Shown: piece by piece, positions 15,686-22,457 of the stretch | How positions within the stretch are numbered: the stretch's first letter is position 1 | How the letters are laid out: each line of letters starts with the position of its first letter | DNA from: JBFMCT01 sp046565765 | Lineage (GTDB): Bacteria; Actinomycetota; Acidimicrobiia; Acidimicrobiales; AC-14 | Reading direction: 5' to 3' | DNA: 24,814 bases | Assembly (NCBI GenBank): GCA_046565765.1 | Contig: JBKHXX010000065.1 | Location: 1 to 24,814 of the forward strand | Translations under genes and position numbers: made by a program | The notes under the pieces: model-generated | Told to the model about the DNA's origin: nothing | Databases searched by the model: none | Seen by the model: only the letters and a program-made list of their open reading frames with translations

Positions 15686-17043
15686 GCGCCCCGACCGTCA
15701 CCCGACCCCGCCGTGGCCTGGCGCGCCGCGCCGCCTGGACGTTCGGCACCCAGGGCCTGTCCAGCCTGTCGAACTTCTTCGTCACCGCCGTGATCCTCTT
15801 CGGCGTCTCCGGGCGCCCCTTCGCCCTGTTCTCGGTGTGCTTCACGATGTACATGCTGGTCCTCCAGGCCGTCCGGTACGCGATCGGCATCCCCGTGCTC
15901 CTCGGGGCCCAGCCGGTGGACGGCACCGGCGCTCCCCACGGCGCGGTGGACATCCCGACGGCGCCGCCGGCCACCGACCCCGCCCCGCCCGTCACCACGC
16001 CGGGGCCGGCCGCCGGGCCGGGGGGCGCCCGCACCATGCAGGCCCCGGTGGCCGCTGCCCATCCGGCCGCGCCCAGCGGGCTGGCGGTGCTGGCCGGGCT
16101 GGCGGCCCTGCCCTTCCTGGTGGTCACCGCCCTCGCCTGGCACGAGGCCGCCCCGATGGTCCTGGTGCTGGCGGCCGGCCTCCCCTTCCTGCTCGCCCAG
16201 GACGCCCTGCGCCATGTGGCCATCGCCGAGGGCAGGCCCCACCTGGCGGTGACCGCCGACGGCGCCTGGCTGGCGCTCCAGGTCGCCGGGTCCGCCGTGC
16301 TTCTCGCCGGCGGTGGCGACGTGAGCACGGCCGGCGCGGTCGGGTTGTTCGCCGTCTGGGTGGGCGGAGGGGTGGCCTCGTTCGGGCTGCTCGCCGCTCT
16401 CCTGGGCGCCCGGCCCGGCTTCGACGCGGCGCTGGCCTGGGCCCGGGACAACGCCTCCTTGTGCGGCCGGGTCGCCCTCGAGTTCGTCGTGACCTCGGGC
16501 AGTTACTACACGCTGTGCTTCGCCCTCGCCGCCCTGGCCGGGGCCGACGAGCTGGGCCTGCTGCGGGCCGCCCAGACCCTGTTCGGCCCGGCCAGCGTGC
16601 TCGTGCTCGGAGGGGCGACGTTCGGCGTGCCCGAGAGCGTCCGCATCGGACGTGACCAGCGCGAGACCCTGCGCTTCGCGGGGCGGCTGTCGCTGGCCCT
16701 GGGCGGCATCTCGGCCGCCTGCGGGGCGCTGGTCTGGGCCCTCCTGCCGGCGTTGGGCCCGGGCATCCTGCCCGACACCTGGCGCGCCGTCCGGGACGTG
16801 ATGCCGTGGTTGACCGCCTTCGGCACCGCCATCGGCATCGCCGCCGGGGCGACGGCCGCCCTGCGGGCGTGGGGCGACAGCCGCTGGGTGCTGACGACGC
16901 GGGCCGGCGCGGGCGCCGCCTCCCTGGCCGTGGGCCTGACACTCACCCCTGCGCTCGGGGCGCGAGGCACGCTGGTCGGTCTTCTGGTGGCCGAGGCGCT
17001 GCTCGCCGCCCGGTCGTGGGACCGACTGCGCCGCCTGGCCTAG
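15682..17043 (+). CDS. Wzx/MATE-like polysaccharide flippase, apparent CTG start
   Basis: A 453-residue membrane protein with about eleven to twelve helices, begun by TFGTQGLSSLSNFFVTAVIL, as in polysaccharide transporters that flip lipid-linked repeat units. Helix pairs such as VMPWLTAFGTAIGIAAGATAAL and the Gly-rich late helices fit the MOP superfamily. No ATG, GTG or TTG lies between the FkbM stop and the first helix. CTG 15682 overlaps the FkbM TGA (CTGA), giving a basic N-terminus (SAPTVTRPRRGLARRA). GTG 15790, inside helix 1, is a poor alternative. After helix 2 there is a Pro/Ala/Gly/Thr-rich insertion of about 55 residues. Flippase assignment rests on topology and context. Confidence 0.7.
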   Translation: MSAPTVTRPRRGLARRAAWTFGTQGLSSLSNFFVTAVILFGVSGRPFALFSVCFTMYMLVLQAVRYAIGIPVLLGAQPVDGTGAPHGAVDIPTAPPATDPAPPVTTPGPAAGPGGARTMQAPVAAAHPAAPSGLAVLAGLAALPFLVVTALAWHEAAPMVLVLAAGLPFLLAQDALRHVAIAEGRPHLAVTADGAWLALQVAGSAVLLAGGGDVSTAGAVGLFAVWVGGGVASFGLLAALLGARPGFDAALAWARDNASLCGRVALEFVVTSGSYYTLCFALAALAGADELGLLRAAQTLFGPASVLVLGGATFGVPESVRIGRDQRETLRFAGRLSLALGGISAACGALVWALLPALGPGILPDTWRAVRDVMPWLTAFGTAIGIAAGATAALRAWGDSRWVLTTRAGAGAASLAVGLTLTPALGARGTLVGLLVAEALLAARSWDRLRRLA

Positions 17044-17055
17044 ACCGAGGGGGCC

Positions 17056-17061
17056 TACGAT
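17056..17061 (+). promoter_or_regulatory. Candidate leaderless -10 box for Wzc-like copy 2
   Basis: TACGAT matches TANNNT and ends exactly 6 nt before GTG 17068. The gene has no convincing ribosome-binding site in the 24-bp gap after the flippase. Confidence 0.5.
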
Positions 17062-17067
17062 CCGGCG

Positions 17068-18606
17068 GTGGCGCCGGCCGACCAGGAAGTCGCCGAGGTG
17101 GAGGTGCGCGACTACCTGCGCATCCTCCGCCACCGCGCCGGGATCGTCGCCGCCACCGCCGCCGCCGTGGTGGCGCTGGCCATGGTGTGGGTCGCCCTCC
17201 AGGACCCGTCCTACCGGGCCCGGGCCCGGGTGCTGATCCGACCCGACAGCTCCCAGTCGGTGTTCGGGAACAACGCCCGGGTCGCCGATCCCAACCGGTT
17301 CGTCCAGACGGAGATCCTCGTCTTCGAGAGCCCGGCCGTCCGGGACCTGGTGCGGGACCGCATCGGACCGGTGTCGGCGGTGCGCACCCGCCAGGTGGAG
17401 CAGACCGACGTCATCGAGGTCGAGGCCACCGAGGCCGACCCTCAGCGGGCGGCCCGGGTGGCGAACGCCTATGCCGAGGCCTACATCGAGCTACGCCGCA
17501 CCCAGGCGGTCGACAACGTGGTCGCCGCCGTGGAGCAGCTCCAGACCAAGATCTCCGAGCTCCAGCGGGAGATCGACACCACCGGTGGGGACCGACAGCG
17601 CCTGCTGATCGACCAGCAGGCGGCGTTCCGCCAGAAGCTCGACGAGCTCCAGGTCGACAGCTCGCTCCAGCAGAGCACGGCCCGGCTGGTGGCGGCGGCC
17701 ACCGCCCCGGGGCGGGCGGCGGCGCCCGCCCCGGTGCGCACGGGCGTCACCGCACTGGTCTTCGGGGCCATGCTCGGCATCGGCCTCGCCCTGGCCCGCG
17801 AGTACCTCGACGACTCGGTGCGCAGCGCCGACGACCTCGCCGGCATCGACGTGCCGGTGCTGGCGTCGATCCCCGTCGTGCCGACCTGGCGGACGGAGAC
17901 GGAGGCCCTCGTCGTGTCACTCGATGCGCCCACCTCGCGCCCGGCGGAGATGTTCCGCACGCTGCGGACCTCGCTCGAGTTCCTCGCCATGGAGCACGAC
18001 ATCTCCGTCGTGCAGGTGACCAGCCCCGGCGAGGGTGAGGGCAAGTCGGCCACCGTGGCCAACCTGGCCGTCGCCCTGGCCCGGGCCGGACGGCGGGTCG
18101 TCATGGTCGACTGCGACCTGCGCCGCCCCCGCCTCCACCGGTACTTCGAAACCGCCAACGACGTGGGCCTCACGTCGGTCATGGCCGGGGCGGCCACCCT
18201 CACCAACGCGGTCGTGCCCGTGCCCGGCCTGTCGCGGGTCCTGCTCCTGCCCGCCGGGCCGGTCCCCGGCAACCCGTCGGAGCTGCTCGGCGGCACCCGC
18301 ACCGGCAAGCTCATCGACAGCCTGCGGGGCGAGCGCGCCATCGTCCTCGTCGACTCGCCCCCCGCCCTGCCCGTCGCCGACGCCCTGCTCATCTCCCGCC
18401 ACGTGGACGCCACCCTGGTCGTGTGCCGGGCCGGTCGCTCGACGCGCCGCCAGGTCCGCCGCACCATCGAGCTGATCACCGGCGTGAAGGGCAACATCGC
18501 CGGCCTGGTGGTCAACGGGGTGCCCGAGGCGGCCATCGAAGGCCGCTACGGGTACTCGTACCGGGAGGAGGGGCCGGGCCGGCGCCAGGCCTCGGGCGGC
18601 TTCTAG
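17068..18606 (+). CDS. Wzc-like polysaccharide co-polymerase / tyrosine autokinase (copy 2)
   Basis: A 512-residue Wzz/BY-kinase protein, paralogous to the copy on the other strand at 8116-9750. First helix near 26-44 (IVAATAAAVVALAMVWVAL), coiled coil about 145-200, second helix near 224-243 (RTGVTALVFGAMLGIGLAL). Kinase motifs: Walker A TSPGEGEGKSATVANL with Lys 326, Walker A' VVMVDCDLRRP (344-354, both Asp present), Walker B IVLVDSPP (425-432). The tail has only three clustered tyrosines (GRYGYSYREE, 493-500). GTG 17068 is supported by the -10 box 6 nt upstream. Its stop lies in a TTCTAGAA palindrome shared with the stop of the convergent gene. Confidence 0.92.
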   Translation: MAPADQEVAEVEVRDYLRILRHRAGIVAATAAAVVALAMVWVALQDPSYRARARVLIRPDSSQSVFGNNARVADPNRFVQTEILVFESPAVRDLVRDRIGPVSAVRTRQVEQTDVIEVEATEADPQRAARVANAYAEAYIELRRTQAVDNVVAAVEQLQTKISELQREIDTTGGDRQRLLIDQQAAFRQKLDELQVDSSLQQSTARLVAAATAPGRAAAPAPVRTGVTALVFGAMLGIGLALAREYLDDSVRSADDLAGIDVPVLASIPVVPTWRTETEALVVSLDAPTSRPAEMFRTLRTSLEFLAMEHDISVVQVTSPGEGEGKSATVANLAVALARAGRRVVMVDCDLRRPRLHRYFETANDVGLTSVMAGAATLTNAVVPVPGLSRVLLLPAGPVPGNPSELLGGTRTGKLIDSLRGERAIVLVDSPPALPVADALLISRHVDATLVVCRAGRSTRRQVRRTIELITGVKGNIAGLVVNGVPEAAIEGRYGYSYREEGPGRRQASGGF

Positions 18607-19712
18607 AAGAACACCCGGCGGATGGCGTAGGGAAGCGGCAGGGGGATGTCCGTGGACGTGCCCCAGGGCACCATGGTCACGTTGCGGATCCACCACTGGC
18701 CGTTGCTCGACCGGTAGATGGCCACGTCGGTGCGGCCGTCGCCGTTGTAGTCGCCGGGGACGGGGATGTCGCCGGCCAGGCCGCCCCACGTGACGAGGGC
18801 GGGGTTGCCCCCGTGGATGAACCACTGGCCGGTGTTGGGGCGGTAGATGGCGGCGTCGGCGCGCCCGTCGCCCGTGTAGTCGCCCGGCACCGGGATGTCG
18901 CCGGCCAGGCCGCCCCAGGTGACGAGCCCGGGGTTGCCCCCGTGGATGAACCACTGCCCGGTGTTGGGGCGGTAGATGGCCGGATCGGCGCGGTTGTCGC
19001 CCGTGTAGTCGGCGGGCACGGGGATGTCCCCGGCCAGGCCGCCCCAGGTGACCAGCCCGGGGTTGCCCCCGTGGATGAACCACTGCCCGGTGTTGGGGCG
19101 GTAGATGGCGGCGTCGGTGCGCTGGTCGCCGGTGTAGTCGGCGGGAACGGGGATGTCCCCGGCCAGGCCTCCCCACGTGATCAGGGGTTGGGCGTTGATG
19201 AACCACTGGCCGGTGCTGGGGCGGTAGATGGCCACGTCGGACGCCAGGTTGCCGTCGAAGTCGGAGACGACGTCCTGAGGCGCTGCGATCCCACCCGAGA
19301 ACGTCAGGTGGTGGCGGGCGTTCTTCTCCTCGGTGGTGACGTTCACGAAGCAGTTGGTGGTGAGGCAGTTGACGGCCGGGCCGCCCGCGGGCTGGAAGGT
19401 GGAGGTCACCTGGATCTGGACGGGGTTCAGCGCCCCCGCCGCGGTGGTCAGCGCCGTCGTGCGGTCGACGCAGTCGACGAGGTCCAGACCGGGCTGGACG
19501 CCGCACTGGCGGATCTCGGCCGTCCAGCTGGCCCGGAAGCCGACGCCGCTGACGGTCACGCTGGCCGTGGCCGGCAGGTTGTCGTCGGGCGTCACGGTGA
19601 CCGAGGTGCCCGGCGTGCCGCCCTCGGGGCTGTCGGCCAGTGCCGGGCCGACCGCCGGGAAGAGGGTGGCGATCACCGCCAGGGTCGCCACCGACAGAGC
19701 GCGTGCCTTCAT
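18603..19712 (-). CDS. Secreted neocarzinostatin-like domain protein with FG-GAP/VCBS-type repeats
   Basis: A 369-residue exported protein. The signal peptide is MKARALSVATLAVIATLFPA...ALA, cleaved near ADS (residue 26-27). Residues about 35-145 resemble the neocarzinostatin fold: VTVTPDDNLPATASVTVSGVG, then C-x10-C (RQCGVQPGLDLVDC) and C-x4-C (NCLTTNC), matching the two disulfides of that family. Residues about 150-369 are five repeats with a D-x-DGN/TGD core and DxAIYRPxTGQWFI, each 43 residues, like calcium-binding FG-GAP/VCBS blades. ATG 19712 follows a purine-rich stretch. Role unknown; a surface or secreted adhesion/polysaccharide-binding role is inference. Confidence 0.85.
   Translation of the reverse strand: MKARALSVATLAVIATLFPAVGPALADSPEGGTPGTSVTVTPDDNLPATASVTVSGVGFRASWTAEIRQCGVQPGLDLVDCVDRTTALTTAAGALNPVQIQVTSTFQPAGGPAVNCLTTNCFVNVTTEEKNARHHLTFSGGIAAPQDVVSDFDGNLASDVAIYRPSTGQWFINAQPLITWGGLAGDIPVPADYTGDQRTDAAIYRPNTGQWFIHGGNPGLVTWGGLAGDIPVPADYTGDNRADPAIYRPNTGQWFIHGGNPGLVTWGGLAGDIPVPGDYTGDGRADAAIYRPNTGQWFIHGGNPALVTWGGLAGDIPVPGDYNGDGRTDVAIYRSSNGQWWIRNVTMVPWGTSTDIPLPLPYAIRRVFF
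18660..19280 (-). repeat. Five 129-bp tandem repeats inside the secreted protein gene
   Basis: The landmark CGGTAGATGG recurs at 18712, 18841, 18970, 19099 and 19222, giving periods of 129, 129, 129 and 123 bp. The central copies are nearly identical in bases as well as residues, so the array has recently duplicated or is homogenised by recombination. Confidence 0.9.
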
Positions 19713-19834
19713 GTCCCCCCACCTTGCCCGGGTCCCGCCGCCCGCCTTGTCGTTCCTTCCAGCTACAACATACACTCCCGGCGACGACCTATCCAGGAAG
19801 TCGGCCCGGTAACGTGGCCGTGGAGAGGCTGGTG
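19713..19834. promoter_or_regulatory. Divergent promoter region with overlapping -10 boxes
   Basis: Rightward: TTGTCG (19747-19752), 18 nt, TACACT (19771-19776). Leftward: TATGTT (19772-19767) with no clear -35. The two -10 elements overlap in the only AT-rich patch of this 122-bp gap, so transcription of the two surface-protein genes may be mutually exclusive or jointly controlled. Confidence 0.5.
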
Positions 19835-20626
19835 ATGACCGCGACACCCCACCGCCTTCGGCGGCTGCTCGTCCTGGCTGCGCTGGCGGCCGTCCTCGTG
19901 GGCACCACGCCGGGGCCCGCGGCCGCCGCCCCGCCGGCCGTGGAGGTGCCGGCGCAGAGCGCGTGCGGGCCGAACCCGTGCCCCCCGCCCGGGGAGAACC
20001 CTTCCGGCCTGGGTCCGTGCGGCGCCAACCCGTGCCCGCCGCCGAGCAGCGGCAACGAGACGCCGTGCGGGCCGAACCCGTGCGGCCCGCCGGTGAGCGT
20101 GGGCAACGAGACACCCTGCAGCCCCAACCCGTGCCCGCCGCCGGCCACCGGCGGCTCGGCCGACACCGACCCGTGCGGCGGCCCCTGCCCGACGCCGGGC
20201 CAGAACACCACCCGCCAGGGCCCGTGCGGCCCCACGCCGTGCCCCGAGCCCCGGGCCGCCGCCGAAGGCTCCGGCTCCTCGGCGGCCGGGACGCCGGCGG
20301 CCGGGGCGACGGCGGCCGGGGCGGGCACGGCGGCCGGCGGCGCCACCACCACCCAGCCCCCCGAGAGCACCACCTCGTCGGCCCCGCCCGACACCGCCGC
20401 CGCCGCCGACGCCACGGTGCCGGCCACGGTGGCAGCCCCCGGCGATCCCACCCGGCGACGCACCGCCGGCGAGGAGGACGACCAGGCCGGCACGGCCCTG
20501 AGCCGGATCCTCGAGGGTGACGGCGGCCCCAGTGCCCTCCCGGTGGCGGCCGGAGCCGGTGTCGCCCTCGTGGTGGGCGGCGGGCTGGTCGCCGGCGCCC
20601 GCCGCCGCACCCGCCTGCTGCGGTAG
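19835..20626 (+). CDS. Exported Cys-Pro repeat (CGPNPCPPP) protein with C-terminal membrane anchor
   Basis: A 263-residue protein not assigned to a known family. The signal peptide is RLLVLAALAAVLVGTTPGPAAAA. Residues about 40-140 hold repeats of C-G-x-N-P-C-P-P-P (for example ACGPNPCPPP, PCGANPCPPP, PCSPNPCPPP), about 13 cysteines in pairs four residues apart. An Ala/Gly/Thr/Pro-rich linker follows (about 140-215), then a C-terminal helix LPVAAGAGVALVVGGGLVAGA and a basic tail RRRTRLLR, like a wall-spanning stalk with a membrane stop; no LPxTG motif is present. ATG 19835 has GGAGAGG 6 nt upstream, so it is preferred over GTG 19820/19832. Disulfide cross-linking or metal binding is possible. 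Confidence 0.75.
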   Translation: MTATPHRLRRLLVLAALAAVLVGTTPGPAAAAPPAVEVPAQSACGPNPCPPPGENPSGLGPCGANPCPPPSSGNETPCGPNPCGPPVSVGNETPCSPNPCPPPATGGSADTDPCGGPCPTPGQNTTRQGPCGPTPCPEPRAAAEGSGSSAAGTPAAGATAAGAGTAAGGATTTQPPESTTSSAPPDTAAAADATVPATVAAPGDPTRRRTAGEEDDQAGTALSRILEGDGGPSALPVAAGAGVALVVGGGLVAGARRRTRLLR

Positions 20627-20682
20627 GTTCCGCTCGCGCACGCGCGTCGGACACGGCGGCCCGGACGTGCAAGGATTCTCTG

Positions 20683-21954
20683 GTGATGAAGCGGCGGGAG
20701 CTTCGGGTACTTGTCGTCGGTCAGGGTTACGTGGGGCTTCCCCTGGCGATGCGGGCGGTGGAGGTGGGCCACACCGTGTGCGGCCTCGACGCCGACGCCA
20801 GCCGGGTGGCCCGGCTCGTGGCCGGCGAGTCCTACGTGGAAGACGTCGGCGACGAGACGCTGCGCGCCGCCTTCGCCACCGGGCGCTACACCGTGTCGGC
20901 CGATCCGGGCGCCTGCGAGGGCTTCGACGTGGCGGTCGTCACGGTCCCCACGCCGCTGCGCGAGGGCCTGCCCGACCTGAGCTACATCGAGAAGGCAGCC
21001 GAGACACTGGGCGCCCACGTGCGCCCGGGCAACACGGTGGTCCTCGAGTCCACCACCTACCCCGGCACCACCGAGGAGCTGTTCGGCCCCATCCTCGAGA
21101 AGGCGTCCGGGCTGCGGGCGGGGCACGACTTCTTCCTGGGCTACAGCCCCGAGCGCATCGACCCGGGCAACCCCGAATGGGGCCTGGTCAACACCCCCAA
21201 GGTGGTGTCCGGCGTCAACCCGCCTTCCCTTGAGGCCGTCCAGGGCTTCTACGACACGATCGTCGACAAGACCTTTCCCGTCAGGGGCTGCAAGGAGGCG
21301 GAGCTCACCAAGCTGCTCGAGAACACGTTCCGCCACGTCAACGTGGCCCTGGTCAACGAGCTGGCCATGTTCGCCTCCGACCTCGGGATCGACGTGTGGG
21401 ACGCCATCGACGCCGCGTCCAGCAAGCCGTTCGGGTTCCTCCCCTTCCGCCCCGGCCCGGGCGTGGGCGGTCACTGCCTGCCGATCGACCCGAGCTACCT
21501 GTCCTGGCGGGTCCGGCGCCTCCTCGGGCAGTCGTTCCGGTTCGTGGAGCTGGCCAACGACGTCAACGACCACATGCCCGACTACGTGGCCCGGCGCGTC
21601 CAGGAGGCCCTGAACCGCCGGGAGCGGGCGGTCAAAGGCTCACGGATCCTGCTCCTCGGCCTGGCCTACAAGCGCAACACCAGCGACGACCGCGAGTCGC
21701 CGGCGGTGGCCGTGGCCGACCGCCTGGCAGCCCTCGGAGGCCGGGTCCGTGCCGCCGACCCCCACGTGGTCCGCCAGCACACCGACCAGCAGGTCGTGCG
21801 GGTGGAGTGCACCCCGGAGGAGGTGGAGGCGGCCGACATCGTGGTCGTCCTCACCGACCACGACGTCTTCGACTACGAGCTGCTGGGCCGGGCCCGGCAC
21901 GTGCTCGACACCCGCCACCGCGTCGCCGCCGCCGCCAACGTCGAATACCTCTAG
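20683..21954 (+). CDS. Nucleotide-sugar 6-dehydrogenase (UDP-GlcNAc/UDP-Glc dehydrogenase family)
   Basis: NAD-dependent four-electron oxidation of a nucleotide sugar to the uronic acid, giving an acidic building block for the polysaccharide. It has 423 residues. NAD-binding loop VVGQGYVGLPLA (11-22). VTVPTPL and ESTTYPGTTEE are family-typical. The catalytic region ELTKLLENTFRHVNVALVNE has Lys 210 and Asn 214. GPGVGGHCLPIDP carries the nucleophile Cys 265. LLGLAYKRNTSDDRESPA starts the third domain. The ENTFRHVN and GGHCLPIDP forms resemble WbpA-type UDP-GlcNAc dehydrogenases more than UDP-Glc enzymes, but substrate is not settled. GTG 20683 or ATG 20686 follows AAGGA. Confidence 0.92.
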   Translation: MMKRRELRVLVVGQGYVGLPLAMRAVEVGHTVCGLDADASRVARLVAGESYVEDVGDETLRAAFATGRYTVSADPGACEGFDVAVVTVPTPLREGLPDLSYIEKAAETLGAHVRPGNTVVLESTTYPGTTEELFGPILEKASGLRAGHDFFLGYSPERIDPGNPEWGLVNTPKVVSGVNPPSLEAVQGFYDTIVDKTFPVRGCKEAELTKLLENTFRHVNVALVNELAMFASDLGIDVWDAIDAASSKPFGFLPFRPGPGVGGHCLPIDPSYLSWRVRRLLGQSFRFVELANDVNDHMPDYVARRVQEALNRRERAVKGSRILLLGLAYKRNTSDDRESPAVAVADRLAALGGRVRAADPHVVRQHTDQQVVRVECTPEEVEAADIVVVLTDHDVFDYELLGRARHVLDTRHRVAAAANVEYL

Positions 21955-21982
21955 GCCGCCCCGGGGTTGGGCGCCGGCGGCC
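21954..21982 (+). terminator. Possible hairpin terminator after the dehydrogenase
   Basis: GGCCGCC (21954-21960) and GGCGGCC (21976-21982) form a 7-bp stem with a 15-nt loop directly at the stop codon. No U-run follows, as is common in high-GC actinobacteria. The lipoprotein -10 box begins two bases later, so it may insulate two units. Confidence 0.45.
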
Positions 21983-21983
21983 C

Positions 21984-21989
21984 TAAGCT
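21984..21989 (+). promoter_or_regulatory. Candidate leaderless -10 box for the lipoprotein gene
   Basis: TAAGCT matches TANNNT and ends exactly 6 nt before ATG 21996. No Shine-Dalgarno is present. Confidence 0.5.
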
Positions 21990-21995
21990 GCACGG

Positions 21996-22454
21996 ATGCG
22001 ACGCCCCCTCCTGGCCGCCGTCCTCGCCGGCGTCCTCCTGACCGCCTGCAGCGGCGGCGACGACGGTGACGACTCCGCCGCCCCCTCCACGACGGAGGTC
22101 CCGGCCCCCACCACGTCGCCGCGCACCGGCGACCCGTTCTGCGACTTCGTGAGCGACTTCTCCGACCGGTTCGGTCGCGTCGACCTGGGCCTCACCGACC
22201 CGGCCCGGTTCCGCACCGTCATGACCGACGCCGGCAACGCCATCCGCGACGCCCAGGGCACCGCCCCGGAGGCCATCCGGGCCGACGTGGGCACCCTCAA
22301 CACCTATTTCCAGCGGTTCCTCAACGTCCTCCAGCAGGCCAACTTCGACCTCACCAAGGTGCCGCCCGCCTCGATCGAGCAGCTCCAGGCGCCCGAGTTC
22401 ACCGCCGCCGGCAACCGCCTCGACGCCTACGCGCGGGAGAACTGCCGGCCCTGA
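21996..22454 (+). CDS. Putative lipoprotein of unknown function
   Basis: A 152-residue exported protein. MRRPLLAAVLAGVLLTAC is a lipoprotein signal with lipobox LTAC, so Cys 18 would be acylated. A short Asp/Ser/Thr/Pro linker follows (about 19-45). The mature domain (DPFCDFVSDFSDRFGRVDLG to the end) is mostly helical and has two more cysteines, at FCDF and the terminal ENCRP, which may pair. No known family is recognised; the form resembles many small actinobacterial lipoproteins. It is convergent with the DUF4012 gene, with only 3 bp between stops. Confidence 0.82.
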   Translation: MRRPLLAAVLAGVLLTACSGGDDGDDSAAPSTTEVPAPTTSPRTGDPFCDFVSDFSDRFGRVDLGLTDPARFRTVMTDAGNAIRDAQGTAPEAIRADVGTLNTYFQRFLNVLQQANFDLTKVPPASIEQLQAPEFTAAGNRLDAYARENCRP

Positions 22455-22457
22455 GGG

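Noticed and set aside
18660..19280. 129-bp repeats as a possible CRISPR or non-coding satellite
   Set aside because: The units are contiguous, lack unique spacers and keep an open frame with a protein repeat motif.
19963..20520. Alternative plus-strand frame over the Cys-Pro repeat gene
   Set aside because: It has no signal peptide or ribosome-binding site, whereas the chosen frame has GGAGAGG, a signal peptide, regular repeats and a terminal helix.
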